Notes: generated by a model not told the origin, from the sequence alone. Shown: positions 1-5,593, numbered from the stretch's first letter. The stretch: DNA of 6,380 bases from Bacillota bacterium (GCA_023433615.1 JAEZCJ010000173.1:1-6380); one strand, 5' to 3'. Translations and numbers: made by a program.

Positions 1-66
1 CTCGACTTGCATGTATTAGGCACGCCGCCAGCGTTCGTCCTGAGCCAGGATCAAACTCTCCATTAA
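1..66 (-). rRNA. 16S ribosomal RNA, 5' end only (partial)
   Basis: The reverse complement of this stretch is the start of a bacterial 16S rRNA. The universal 8F primer site AGAGTTTGATCCTGGCTCAG reads from 59 down to 40 and is followed by the conserved GGACGAACGCTGGCGGC and the ATACATGCAAGTCGA block that leads into variable region V1. Counting back from the 8F site (E. coli position 8) puts the mature 5' end near 66, give or take a few bases. The gene runs off the left edge. The text is typical of Bacilli and fits Paenibacillus. Its promoter and leader lie to the right, at about 67-360. Confidence 0.97.
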
Positions 67-204
67 AGTGTTGCCACTTGGAAAGAGCTGATTAGCTCAT
101 TACTTGTATTGCTTTTCTAACGATCCATAGACCGTTAGGGCAGTTCGCTCGTTGTTCAGTTTTCAAAGGGCAATTTGGCTTCATCACTATCTCCTGCGAG
201 ACAG
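67..204 (-). other. 16S rRNA leader (transcribed spacer)
   Basis: This is the stretch between the likely transcription start (about 204, downstream of the promoter at 211-240) and the 16S 5' end. It contains a boxA-like element (148-172). It also has a 9-bp stem with a 4-nt loop (117-125 pairing with 130-138, one G-U pair) and a small 5-bp stem (85-89 with 94-98). Stems of this kind are expected in pre-16S leaders, where they help processing and folding. No protein-coding potential was seen. Confidence 0.7.
148..172 (-). promoter_or_regulatory. boxA-like antitermination/processing element of the rRNA leader
   Basis: On the minus strand this reads TGCCCTTTGAAAACTG followed by AACAACGAG. The CTTTGAAAACTGAAC text is the conserved block that Bacillaceae and Paenibacillaceae carry in 16S leaders and rRNA spacers. 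It resembles the boxA consensus bound by NusB/NusE during rRNA antitermination. The role is inferred from that resemblance and from its place about 80-105 nt upstream of the 16S start. Confidence 0.6.
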
Positions 205-210
205 GATTAT

Positions 211-240
211 AATATAGCATAGATTCGATGCGAGATGCAA
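211..240 (-). promoter_or_regulatory. Probable sigma-A rrn promoter (proximal)
   Basis: On the minus strand a -35 TTGCAT (240-235) lies 18 nt from a -10 TATATT (216-211), with a further overlapping TATAAT at 211-206. Transcription would start near 204 and run through the leader into 16S. Five of six bases match consensus in the -10 and four of six in the -35. Its position just upstream of the boxA-containing leader supports it. The 18-nt spacing is at the long end of normal. Confidence 0.6.
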
Positions 241-329
241 GCGGTTATTATTGCCACCTTGCTAGCGACTGCATCGCTGCGCACCGCTAACTTTCTCGAC
301 ATCAACCTGCCGCAAGCGACAGGAATATT

Positions 330-358
330 AGAATACCATGGTCCATCTAATCTAGCAA
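330..358 (-). promoter_or_regulatory. Possible second (distal) rrn promoter
   Basis: On the minus strand TTGCTA (358-353) and TATTCT (335-330) are separated by exactly 17 nt, a plausible sigma-A promoter about 120 nt upstream of the proximal one. Tandem P1/P2 promoters are common for rRNA operons of Bacilli. The -10 region sits inside a near-palindrome (327-351). The assignment rests on two hexamers and their spacing only. Confidence 0.35.
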
Positions 359-459
359 CCGGCAATCTTTTCCACCGTCCCGCTCGCCACTTGCTTCACG
401 CGGGCCGGATTCATAGAATACCACGCCTGAACAAGCAAGGCAATGGAATGTTTATCCAT
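352..459 (-). CDS. Candidate 35-aa small ORF of unknown function (doubtful)
   Basis: An ATG at 459-457 opens a 35-codon frame ending in TAG at 354-352. The product starts MDKHSIALLVQAWYSMNPAR and ends VEKIAGC. About two thirds of its codons end in G or C, like the neighbouring real genes, and the composition looks protein-like. Against it, there is no proper ribosome binding site (an AAGG lies only 1 nt from the ATG), a stop codon lies just upstream in frame, and the stop overlaps the -35 box of a possible rrn promoter. It could be a small gene, a gene remnant or chance. I recognise no family. Confidence 0.22.
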   Translation of the reverse strand: MDKHSIALLVQAWYSMNPARVKQVASGTVEKIAGC

Positions 460-475
460 ACCTTAGACAGCGTTA

Positions 476-507
476 AGGGACGCATGCCCTATCACGGCAT
501 CGTCCCT
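476..507 (-). terminator. Strong hairpin after the coat cluster; possible terminator without U-tract
   Basis: The arms 476-488 and 496-507 pair over 12 bp with one bulged base (483) and a 7-nt loop. It lies 10 nt past the stop of the last small ORF of the coat cluster, where a terminator is expected. However, the minus-strand text after the stem is TAACGC, with no run of T, so it is not a classic intrinsic terminator. It could instead slow RNase decay or protect the 3' end. Confidence 0.35.
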
Positions 508-516
508 CCATGTTCG

Positions 517-678
517 CTATTCCGACGGTCTTCCCTTGCCTGACACGCTGCCGGGAGCGCGGCCCGGTTCAATGATTACCTGCTTGTCGGCATGCCGCGT
601 CTTATGCAGGTCAACCGCTCCGGCTTGCTGCGTGCCTAGGTCACGGAGCTCCATGCTGCTGGTCTTGTCGTCTGCCAT
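517..678 (-). CDS. Small hydrophilic protein, 53 aa, unknown, end of coat cluster
   Basis: ATG at 678-676 opens a 53-codon frame ending in TAG (519-517). The ATG lies 3 nt after the TGA of the CotF-like gene (682-684) and in the same frame, so the text reads TGA CGC ATG. An AAGG (690-687) sits 8 nt upstream as a weak ribosome binding site, so translation may depend on coupling with the gene above. About 70% of codons end in G or C and second positions are less GC-rich, which supports real coding. The protein is charged, with Asp/Lys at the start and a Gly/Pro/Ser-rich tail ending GKGRPSE, and has no membrane segment. I recognise no family. Position suggests a minor spore-coat component. The alternative is a C-terminal extension of the coat protein cut off by a stop mutation. 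Confidence 0.5.
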   Translation of the reverse strand: MADDKTSSMELRDLGTQQAGAVDLHKTRHADKQVIIEPGRAPGSVSGKGRPSE

Positions 679-681
679 GCG

Positions 682-981
682 TCAGGCCTTGGCCAACTGC
701 AACGCCGTATTCGCATTCTTCATCTCAAGGGCAATCTGCCCCTTCAGATCGTATGCCAGATACCAACCCTTCTGCAGCATGTAATTCGTGATCTGCTCGT
801 GCGTATCGATGGCGCCTTGCAATTGCCCGCGCAGAACCTGCCTGATCTCCGGGGTAGCCGTCTCTGTCAGTGCGGCAGCCAGCAGCTTGATGCCGGATTT
901 CGCTGCAAGCAGCGCGTCATATGCGATAACCTCGTCCGTCAGCGTGTTCATGCCGGTCAAATTCTCTACCAAGGTATTCAT
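682..981 (-). CDS. CotF-like spore coat protein (99 aa)
   Basis: The 99-aa product matches the CotF-type spore coat family (a small four-helix, ferritin-like fold) as I know it. An N-terminal helix has the DEVIAYDALLAAKSGIK pattern (residues 16-32). The middle has the family's TPEIRQVLRGQL (43-54) and IDTHEQITNYM (58-68), and GWYLAYDL (72-79) follows. CotF-type proteins sit in the coat of endospores. The start is the ATG at 981. AGGAG at 998-994 lies 12 nt upstream, a long but workable spacing, and no other ATG/GTG/TTG fits between. The gene starts 20 nt after the 68-aa coat-like gene ends and is followed after 3 nt by the 53-aa ORF, so all are likely one transcript. Length is normal for the short Paenibacillus members; the B. 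subtilis protein is longer. Confidence 0.85.
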   Translation of the reverse strand: MNTLVENLTGMNTLTDEVIAYDALLAAKSGIKLLAAALTETATPEIRQVLRGQLQGAIDTHEQITNYMLQKGWYLAYDLKGQIALEMKNANTALQLAKA

Positions 982-1001
982 TCGCAGGCTGTACTCCTCT
1001 C

Positions 1002-1208
1002 TTATTGGACTTTCACTTTAGCCAACAGCTTCTGCAGGTCTTCGATTGCCGTTATGCTCTTCTGTACATCGGCTTGCATGATTCCCTTCAATGCCGGATC
1101 CGTTACCAATACCTGCATGGTCTTGGACTTCGTGACGCATACCGTCTTGAACGTGAGAAGCTCAAGCAATTCCATCGTCTCATGGGTCGCCGGGCTAGTC
1201 TGCATCAT
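1002..1208 (-). CDS. Short spore coat-like protein, partner of the CotF-like protein (68 aa)
   Basis: The 68-aa product has the pattern ETMELLELLTFKTVCVTKSK (residues 10-29), then VTDPALKGIMQADVQKSI (35-52) and a helical, leucine- and lysine-rich C-terminus. This resembles the short coat proteins found next to CotF-like genes in Paenibacillus, which carry only a helical part of the CotF-type fold. Two ATGs stand in tandem at 1208 and 1205. AAGGAGG (1220-1214) lies 5 nt from the first and 8 nt from the second, so translation may well start at the second (67 aa). The pair of adjacent half-size and full helical proteins suggests they assemble together in the coat. That is inference from adjacency and family. 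Confidence 0.72.
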   Translation of the reverse strand: MMQTSPATHETMELLELLTFKTVCVTKSKTMQVLVTDPALKGIMQADVQKSITAIEDLQKLLAKVKVQ

Positions 1209-1252
1209 TGCTTCCTCCTTCCTGCGGGTGGGCCATCGGCAGGCGCCTCCTA

Positions 1253-1435
1253 TTACAAGGACGCATTATACTGCTTCAGGTCCTCAACCAATTCTTTAGG
1301 CAGTTCTTTGTCCTCGCCGAATCCGTCGGTTAGAGTGTGCACGACGAATTCCGCACTGACCCCATAGTGTTTAAGAATGACGTTGATCTTGTCCAAGCGT
1401 TCATGATTCTCCACGAATTCGGACAGTCTGCTCAT
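1253..1435 (-). CDS. Small conserved-looking protein, 60 aa, unknown, first gene of coat cluster
   Basis: ATG at 1435, with AAAGGAGG (1455-1448) 12 nt upstream, opens a 60-codon frame ending in TAA at 1255-1253. The product begins MSRLSEFVENHERLDKINVI, continues with a short hydrophobic helix-like stretch LKHYGVSAEFVVHTLTDGF (21-39), and ends in an acidic/lysine helix PKELVEDLKQY. There is no signal peptide, membrane span or cysteine. It is followed after 44 nt by the 68-aa coat-like gene in the same direction, so it probably leads the coat operon. I do not recognise the family. The good ribosome binding site and the operon context make the gene credible; its function is unknown. Confidence 0.65.
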   Translation of the reverse strand: MSRLSEFVENHERLDKINVILKHYGVSAEFVVHTLTDGFGEDKELPKELVEDLKQYNASL

Positions 1436-1486
1436 ACGATCGTTGTCCCTCCTTTGGTCCTTGCTTATTGTGACAACGTTCGGGCT

Positions 1487-1494
1487 ATTTTATC
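1487..1494 (-). promoter_or_regulatory. Weak sigma-E-like -10 element ahead of the coat cluster
   Basis: On the minus strand GATAAAAT matches the mother-cell sigma-E -10 consensus CATANANT at seven of eight positions. It lies about 50 nt upstream of the first gene of the coat cluster, where a sporulation promoter would be expected. The -35 region is poor; only an ATCATGAT-type text is in range, inside a 10-bp palindrome at 1506-1515. Offered as a candidate only. Confidence 0.25.
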
Positions 1495-1526
1495 CGGTAG
1501 ACGAGCATGATCATGATTGCCCAACA

Positions 1527-1550
1527 AAGCCCTGACTGACGTCAGGGCTT
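1527..1550 (-). terminator. Intrinsic terminator overlapping the stop of the 65-aa gene
   Basis: AAGCCCTGAC (1527-1536) and GTCAGGGCTT (1541-1550) form a perfect 10-bp stem with a 4-nt loop. On the minus strand the stem is followed by TGTTGGG after the final TT, a weak T-rich tail. The TGA stop of the gene at 1542-1739 lies inside the upstream arm, so the last codons of the gene double as terminator stem. It separates this gene from the coat cluster to the left. Confidence 0.65.
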
Positions 1551-1739
1551 CTTGCCATGCTTCCGCGGTGTCGACTTGCCCGTGTTCGCTTCGTACGATA
1601 CAGGTTCGACTACCACGCTTCCCTCCGCAAGCTGCTGCACACCGTCACTTGTACCCGCCATATAGACATCCGAGAACAGCTCATGCGTCAGCTCGCTTCC
1701 GTCTAAGCGGGAAGCTTCCGAACGCTTCCCATCGGTCAT
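1542..1739 (-). CDS. Small hydrophilic protein, 65 aa, possibly DUF4025/YozQ-like
   Basis: The start is the ATG at 1739-1737 because GGAGGTG (1751-1745) lies 5 nt upstream. The frame is open further back to 1895 but has no ribosome binding site there. The 65-aa product is polar. Residues 16-31 read ELTHELFSDVYMAGTS, followed by DGVQQLAEG, and the tail is basic, ending PRKHGKKP. The spacing of D-Y-x-x-G-T-x-D-G recalls small Bacillus proteins of the YozQ (DUF4025) type, but I hold this resemblance only loosely. It is a single-gene unit with its own terminator overlapping the stop codon, divergent from the amino-acid permease (start codons 156 nt apart). Function unknown; a spore- or stress-related role is possible in this neighbourhood but not shown. 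Confidence 0.65.
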   Translation of the reverse strand: MTDGKRSEASRLDGSELTHELFSDVYMAGTSDGVQQLAEGSVVVEPVSYEANTGKSTPRKHGKKP

Positions 1740-1895
1740 GCCTTCACCTCCTGTATGCCTTACATCATTCGCCATCCGAACCCGATCTATGCAGGCGGAT
1801 TCCGCACCGACGGCCATACATAATTGGCGCGTGCGCGAACCACTATAAGCCGAGCGCCATCTGCATGCAATCCATTCGCACAGGAGAATCCGCAC

Positions 1896-3317
1896 ATGAC
1901 CGACACGAAAGTTACGGAAGCGAAATTGAAATGGTGGCAGCTATCCCTCCTCGGCGTAGCGTTCACGATCGGCACGGGGTACTTTCTCGGTTCGGGAATC
2001 GCGATTCGAATCGGCGGACCGGGGGCTTTGTTTGCTTTTGCGCTTGCGGCATTCGGCACTTATCTCGTATTCGACGCGTTGGCCCGCATGACGTCGGCCG
2101 AGCCGCTCGAAGGGTCTTTCCGTACCTATGCGAAAAAAGCGTACGGCGGCTGGGCAGGCTTCAGCAGCGGGTGGGTGTATTGGTCATCCGAACTCTTGAT
2201 TATGGGCAGCCAGATGACAGCCTTGTCCCTCTTCTCGCGATTCTGGTTCCCGAACGTTCCGATGTGGCTGTTCGCCGTGCTGTATGCGGTGCTTGGATTG
2301 GTCATCGTCCTCTTAGGAACCAAGGGCTTCGAACGTTTCGAGAACGTATTCGCCATCATGAAGGTAGCCGCGATCGTCATGTTCCTCATTATTGCGGCAA
2401 TCGGCCTATTCGGTTGGCTTGGCGCCGGCAAGCATGAGCCAAGCTTCCCGCTCGCACACGGCGAGTTCGCTCCGAACGGCGCACTCGGCCTGTGGTCCTC
2501 CCTGCTCTTCGCCTTCTATGCATTCGGCGGCATCGAGATCATGGGCATTATGGCCATGCGCCTGCAACGGCCCCAAGAAGCTTCCAAGGCCGGGACGGCG
2601 ATGCTGTCCATGCTCGCGATTATCTATATGGCATCTCTGATACTCGCCGTTACGCTTGTGCCTTGGCGCCAGTTCGATCCGGATAAGAGCCCCTTCCTGA
2701 CGGCGCTCGAGCAATACGGCCTGCCGTTCGTGCCGCATCTCTTCAACGCGGTGCTCATCATCGCCGGCTTCTCGACGATGACGGCTTCCTTGTTTGCGGT
2801 CACGAAGATGCTCGTCACGCTTGCCGAGGATCGCGATGCCCCCCGCCTGTTCGCCGTTCGCATGTTCCGCAACAGCCCCTTGCCTGCGATCGGGCTTACG
2901 TCGGCGGGACTCGTTGCGGCGATCGTCTCCGCCATGCTCATGCCGGGGAGCATATACGAGTATGTCACGACGGCCGCGGGCCTCATGCTGCTCTATAACT
3001 GGTTCTTCATTCTCGTCACCGCAGGCAAGCTGGTCAAGCTAACCAAATGGGGTCAATCCAGGCGCTTCCTCGGCATGGGAATTCTGATCGTAGCGGTAAC
3101 TGGCGCTCTGTTTCATGAGACGAGCCGACCCGGCTTCTATATCAGCTTCGCGTTCGTGGCCGTCATCGCAGCCGTTACGTTCCTGATGCGTCGTCATTGG
3201 AAGGGCGGCGACAACAATGCGGGAGACGCAGAGCGCAAAATCGTCGGCATGGAGTTTCGTTCAGCCCAGCAGCAATCGAATCGCCTGAAATCCAAAATAC
3301 GCGCCAAACACGATTAA
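1896..3317 (+). CDS. APC-superfamily amino-acid permease (473 aa)
   Basis: A 12-segment membrane transporter of the amino acid-polyamine-organocation superfamily, expected to import an amino acid with protons across the cell membrane. Residues 17-34 hold the first helix with the family's broken-helix glycine motif GTGYFLGSG (26-34). The second helix follows with GGPGALFAFALAAFGTYLVF (40-59), and the sixth region reads FAFYAFGGIEIMGIMA (205-220). Further hydrophobic spans lie at about 92-115, 122-142, 155-175, 236-256, 278-302, 332-350, 354-377, 390-406 and 412-431. Substrate cannot be read from the sequence. The ATG at 1896 was chosen over an earlier in-frame ATG (1824) because AGGAG at 1882-1886 is well spaced and the protein then starts just before the first helix. 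The last 40 residues are a hydrophilic tail, and its final 18 codons lie antisense to the end of the LysE-type gene. Confidence 0.9.
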   Translation: MTDTKVTEAKLKWWQLSLLGVAFTIGTGYFLGSGIAIRIGGPGALFAFALAAFGTYLVFDALARMTSAEPLEGSFRTYAKKAYGGWAGFSSGWVYWSSELLIMGSQMTALSLFSRFWFPNVPMWLFAVLYAVLGLVIVLLGTKGFERFENVFAIMKVAAIVMFLIIAAIGLFGWLGAGKHEPSFPLAHGEFAPNGALGLWSSLLFAFYAFGGIEIMGIMAMRLQRPQEASKAGTAMLSMLAIIYMASLILAVTLVPWRQFDPDKSPFLTALEQYGLPFVPHLFNAVLIIAGFSTMTASLFAVTKMLVTLAEDRDAPRLFAVRMFRNSPLPAIGLTSAGLVAAIVSAMLMPGSIYEYVTTAAGLMLLYNWFFILVTAGKLVKLTKWGQSRRFLGMGILIVAVTGALFHETSRPGFYISFAFVAVIAAVTFLMRRHWKGGDNNAGDAERKIVGMEFRSAQQQSNRLKSKIRAKHD

Positions 3318-3890
3318 CGACAAACCGGACAACACCGAGATGAACTTCAGCAGGCCATCTGTGAGCCACCGACGGAATGTGCTGGCGATACCGGCCATCG
3401 AGATGTCCCATAATAGAATCCCGCCGATAATAGCCAGGCTGTACAGGGCAACCTGTTCGCCCCCGTAACGCGCAGCCGTATCCGCCAAGACGGACCCGTA
3501 GATGCCCAGCCAGAACAGGATCGTCATCGGGTTGCTGAGCGACATGAAGAACCCCGAGACGAAGGATCGGAGCTTCGTCTGTTCACGGCCATCCATGTCG
3601 TTCTTCATGACGGAGCCGGCCCCTGCCAGCGACTCGATACCCGTATAGAGCAGAACGAAACAACCGAACAGCCACAGAAAGCACTTCATGAACGGGATCT
3701 CGATGAAGTGCACGATGCCCATATACACCATCATCATGTAGATGCCGTCCGCGATTAACGCGCCTAACCCGACCAGCCATGCATGCCAGAAGCCCCGCTT
3801 AATGCCCGAATCCAATTGCGCCGCATTAATCGGACCGATCGGGGCCGACAAGGACAACCCTAGCAGCACATAGCTTAGATACACATTCAT
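3261..3890 (-). CDS. LysE/RhtB-family amino-acid exporter (209 aa)
   Basis: A six-helix membrane protein of the LysE superfamily, which exports amino acids or related metabolites. The first helix ends in the family hallmark SAPIGPINAAQL (15-26), followed by the basic GIKRGFWHAW turn and GLGALIADGIYM (41-52). The second hallmark, SLSNPMTILFWLGIY (117-131), is the conserved NP-F/W region. Later hydrophobic spans are at about 148-170 and 183-206. Length is normal for the family. I chose the ATG at 3890 because GGGGGTG (3906-3900) sits 9 nt upstream; a GTG at 3902 would add four residues but would lie inside that site. The gene converges on the permease and overlaps it by 57 bp. It lies downstream of the DUF2512 gene, but a terminator stands between them, so it likely has its own promoter. 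I could not find a convincing one. Substrate unknown. Confidence 0.9.
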   Translation of the reverse strand: MNVYLSYVLLGLSLSAPIGPINAAQLDSGIKRGFWHAWLVGLGALIADGIYMMMVYMGIVHFIEIPFMKCFLWLFGCFVLLYTGIESLAGAGSVMKNDMDGREQTKLRSFVSGFFMSLSNPMTILFWLGIYGSVLADTAARYGGEQVALYSLAIIGGILLWDISMAGIASTFRRWLTDGLLKFISVLSGLSLIVFGAYFGFQAIRLLLG

Positions 3891-3950
3891 CTTGGACAAC
3901 ACCCCCGATACAATCTATTCGGGCGATGCGGCTTGTACGACTGCTCGCGC

Positions 3951-3985
3951 AAAAATCCCGCCTGCGCCGAATGCGCAAGCGGGAT
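3951..3985 (-). terminator. Intrinsic terminator of the DUF2512 gene
   Basis: The arms 3955-3967 and 3973-3985 form a 13-bp GC-rich stem (one mismatch on this strand) with a 5-nt loop. On the minus strand it is followed by TTTT (3954-3951). It lies 15 nt after the stop of the DUF2512 gene. There is no T-run on the plus-strand side, so it acts on minus-strand transcripts. Confidence 0.85.
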
Positions 3986-3999
3986 CGTCATTCTACTGC

Positions 4000-4347
4000 T
4001 TATGATCGGCCATACCGCGCGACCTGTTCGTCGCCCAGCACATAGCGATGGTATACCCACTCCGCGATGCCTACGATTGCCGAGATCGTCACGGTTTCCC
4101 AGAAGGTGAGATCCCAATTGAGATAATAGCTTGCAATGCCAAGGAAAGCAGCTGCCAGGATAAAATCTGCGATCGTCGCTACGGTGTTGTTCGTACTGCG
4201 CAATACCAGTTGATCACCAAGCAGATAAGCAATGATGGTCAGTACCGATGCCGTCACGAATGCGGTCAAGAACGATACATCCGCATACCACATGAGCAAG
4301 GGCGTAACAATAATTCCGTTCAATATCCATTTGATAATGAACTTCAT
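4000..4347 (-). CDS. DUF2512 (YndM-type) small membrane protein (115 aa)
   Basis: A 115-aa protein with four predicted membrane helices at about residues 4-20, 24-47, 56-76 and 82-99. The stretch YLLGDQLVLRSTNNTVATIA (41-60) followed by DF is the conserved core of the DUF2512 family of Bacilli (B. subtilis YndM is a member, as I recall). The family's function is not known; it is found in spore formers. The start is well set: AGGAGG (4360-4355) lies 7 nt from the ATG at 4347. The short C-terminal tail (DEQVARYGRS) is hydrophilic. The gene is a single unit with a strong terminator (3951-3985) and is divergent from the three-repeat acidic protein; the 168-bp gap between them holds two inverted repeats. 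Confidence 0.85.
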   Translation of the reverse strand: MKFIIKWILNGIIVTPLLMWYADVSFLTAFVTASVLTIIAYLLGDQLVLRSTNNTVATIADFILAAAFLGIASYYLNWDLTFWETVTISAIVGIAEWVYHRYVLGDEQVARYGRS

Positions 4348-4404
4348 TCGGAGACCTCCTTGTACATCAACATTAAGTCAAGAGTAGGATGCCACCACGA
4401 CTGC

Positions 4405-4414
4405 GGTTTAAACC
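4405..4414. repeat. 10-bp perfect palindrome between divergent genes
   Basis: GGTTTAAACC is a perfect 10-bp palindrome about midway between the DUF2512 gene and the three-repeat gene. It may be an operator or part of a promoter; a GTTTAA hexamer of this kind also occurs in sigma-B -35 boxes, but no matching -10 was found. Regulatory meaning is a guess. Confidence 0.3.
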
Positions 4415-4431
4415 AGGGAACAGTTGGCGCA

Positions 4432-4473
4432 GCTTCCCCAGATGTTGGATAGCTGAAGCCGCTTAGGGGAAGC
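4432..4473. repeat. 8-bp inverted repeat between divergent genes
   Basis: GCTTCCCC (4432-4439) and GGGGAAGC (4466-4473) are perfect inverted copies 26 nt apart, in the leader region just upstream (about 43 nt) of the three-repeat gene. They could form a stem-loop in its 5' UTR or be a protein binding site. There is no T-run, so it is not a terminator. Confidence 0.4.
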
Positions 4474-4515
4474 CTAATCATAGCAATCCATTCATGTCCA
4501 GGGAGGCGAGAGGTC

Positions 4516-5526
4516 ATGCGGAATATCGAGATACGACCTAACATGCGAACGGCCGGCGGCGAAGCGAACGATATTCTGTTGAATGGTCGCTTCATGGGAA
4601 CTTTGACGCTCGTGTACAGGGAAGGCGACCGGGTAGCAGGATCCGTCCAGCTGGAGCAAGAATCGCTCAAGCCTGCAGACAAGCAGCATGTCGTCGCTTT
4701 CGTGCAACATTACATTCAAGCGTTCATTGATGCCGTGCAAGCGGAAGCTTGCGACGTATTGGTGACGTACAGCAGCTATGATCATGTAGTGATGACAAGC
4801 GAGGAAGTGGACGACGACGATCTGAGCGACACGGAACGCGATAACGATTCGGATTGGGTGTCCGACGACTGCGAAGACTTCGAGCTCGTTCTTGTATCGG
4901 AACGGCAGAACCGCGTTCATTATCTGATCTACAACGCAGATGGCGAAGAGGCTGCCGAAGCTCGGCTTCAATACGAATGGGCCGATATAGCAGGCGAAGT
5001 GACTTGGCGATTCGAGCCGGACGATCATGAGATCGAGAAGATTACCGAGCTCCTAGTGTCCGATTACAATGAAGACACGGTCGACACCTTCGTGATCCGG
5101 CACCTTCATGAAGACGTGCTCCTCGAGACCATCGAGCTCACGCATGAACGGCTGTTGGATGTGGATGAGAATGAGGATGAGGATGAGGATTGGCTGGCGC
5201 TTCCGCATCGCGGCGGCAAGCCGGATGAGCGATATAGCGTTGCGCTTGTCCGCGACGACGGCGATGTCCTCACGTATGAAATTTATGAACGCGCCAGCGG
5301 CAGTCTGCCCATCGGAACCGCCACGATCGACATTCAACAGGCCAGACTGTCCGGCTTCATCGACTTTCGCGAACGGAGTCTTGCCGACAATGCCGGCGCG
5401 ATCGCCGAGGTGCTCATGCGTGAATTGGACAAAGAGAAGGACGTATATCAGGGCTTGAATCTGTCGCTGATGTACAAGAATCAATTCCTCGATGAATTCA
5501 ATATCGAGAACGAGACGATTCATTGA
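4516..5526 (+). CDS. Acidic protein with three diverged internal repeats (336 aa), unknown
   Basis: I recognise no named family. The protein has three modules at about residues 17-94, 122-208 and 240-330, joined by very acidic linkers (95-121 and 214-226, Asp/Glu-rich). Each module shows the same order: a strand ending in an aromatic-I/L-Y text (YREGDR-, HYLIYN, TYEIYE), a hydrophobic strand, a G-x-h-x-F/L strand (AGSVQLE 41-47, AGEVTWRFE 159-167, SGFIDFRE 279-286), then a long helix and a final strand. Copies are well diverged, so the duplications are old. There is no signal peptide or membrane span, so it is likely cytosolic or packed into the spore. The start ATG has GGGAGG (4501-4506) 9 nt upstream. 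It ends at a two-way terminator. Codon use is like its neighbours. A hexanucleotide repeat encodes the second linker. Confidence 0.85.
   Translation: MRNIEIRPNMRTAGGEANDILLNGRFMGTLTLVYREGDRVAGSVQLEQESLKPADKQHVVAFVQHYIQAFIDAVQAEACDVLVTYSSYDHVVMTSEEVDDDDLSDTERDNDSDWVSDDCEDFELVLVSERQNRVHYLIYNADGEEAAEARLQYEWADIAGEVTWRFEPDDHEIEKITELLVSDYNEDTVDTFVIRHLHEDVLLETIELTHERLLDVDENEDEDEDWLALPHRGGKPDERYSVALVRDDGDVLTYEIYERASGSLPIGTATIDIQQARLSGFIDFRERSLADNAGAIAEVLMRELDKEKDVYQGLNLSLMYKNQFLDEFNIENETIH
5164..5190 (+). repeat. GATGAG hexanucleotide repeat inside the acidic-protein gene
   Basis: GATGAG, AATGAG, GATGAG, GATGAG and a final GAT follow each other in frame (four units plus a half). They encode alternating Asp/Glu in the linker between modules two and three. 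Such a tract can gain or lose units by slippage without shifting the frame, so linker length may vary between strains. Confidence 0.8.
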
Positions 5527-5537
5527 CCGGACATGAC

Positions 5538-5578
5538 AAAAAAAACGGTAAGCCGATGCTTCCGGCTTACCGCTTTTG
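5538..5578. terminator. Two-way intrinsic terminator
   Basis: CGGTAAGCCG (5546-5555) and CGGCTTACCG (5563-5572) form a perfect 10-bp stem with a 7-nt loop. On the plus strand it is followed by CTTTT and ends the three-repeat gene 12 nt after its stop. On the minus strand it is followed by eight T (from the A8 run 5538-5545) and ends the SASP/zinc-ribbon transcript. The minus direction looks the stronger. Confidence 0.9.
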
Positions 5579-5593
5579 CCGCATTGGATGCTG

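Noticed and set aside
235..543. 102-aa plus-strand open frame
   Set aside because: It lies across the rrn promoters and against the coat-cluster end, has no ribosome binding site and the product resembles nothing; likely chance.
799..1367. Two plus-strand frames of 120-166 aa across the coat cluster
   Set aside because: Antisense to three small genes with strong ribosome sites and recognisable coat families.
1517..2437. 306-aa plus-strand open frame overlapping the permease start
   Set aside because: Arg/Pro/His-rich translation typical of an out-of-frame shadow in GC-rich DNA; the permease frame clearly carries the real protein.
4360..4414. Sigma-B promoter (GTTTAA) for the DUF2512 gene
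   Set aside because: The -10 candidate at proper spacing (GGCATC) matches the GGGWAW consensus poorly; too weak to annotate.
4492..5028. 178-aa minus-strand open frame
   Set aside because: Antisense shadow of the three-repeat acidic gene, which has the good ribosome site and terminator.
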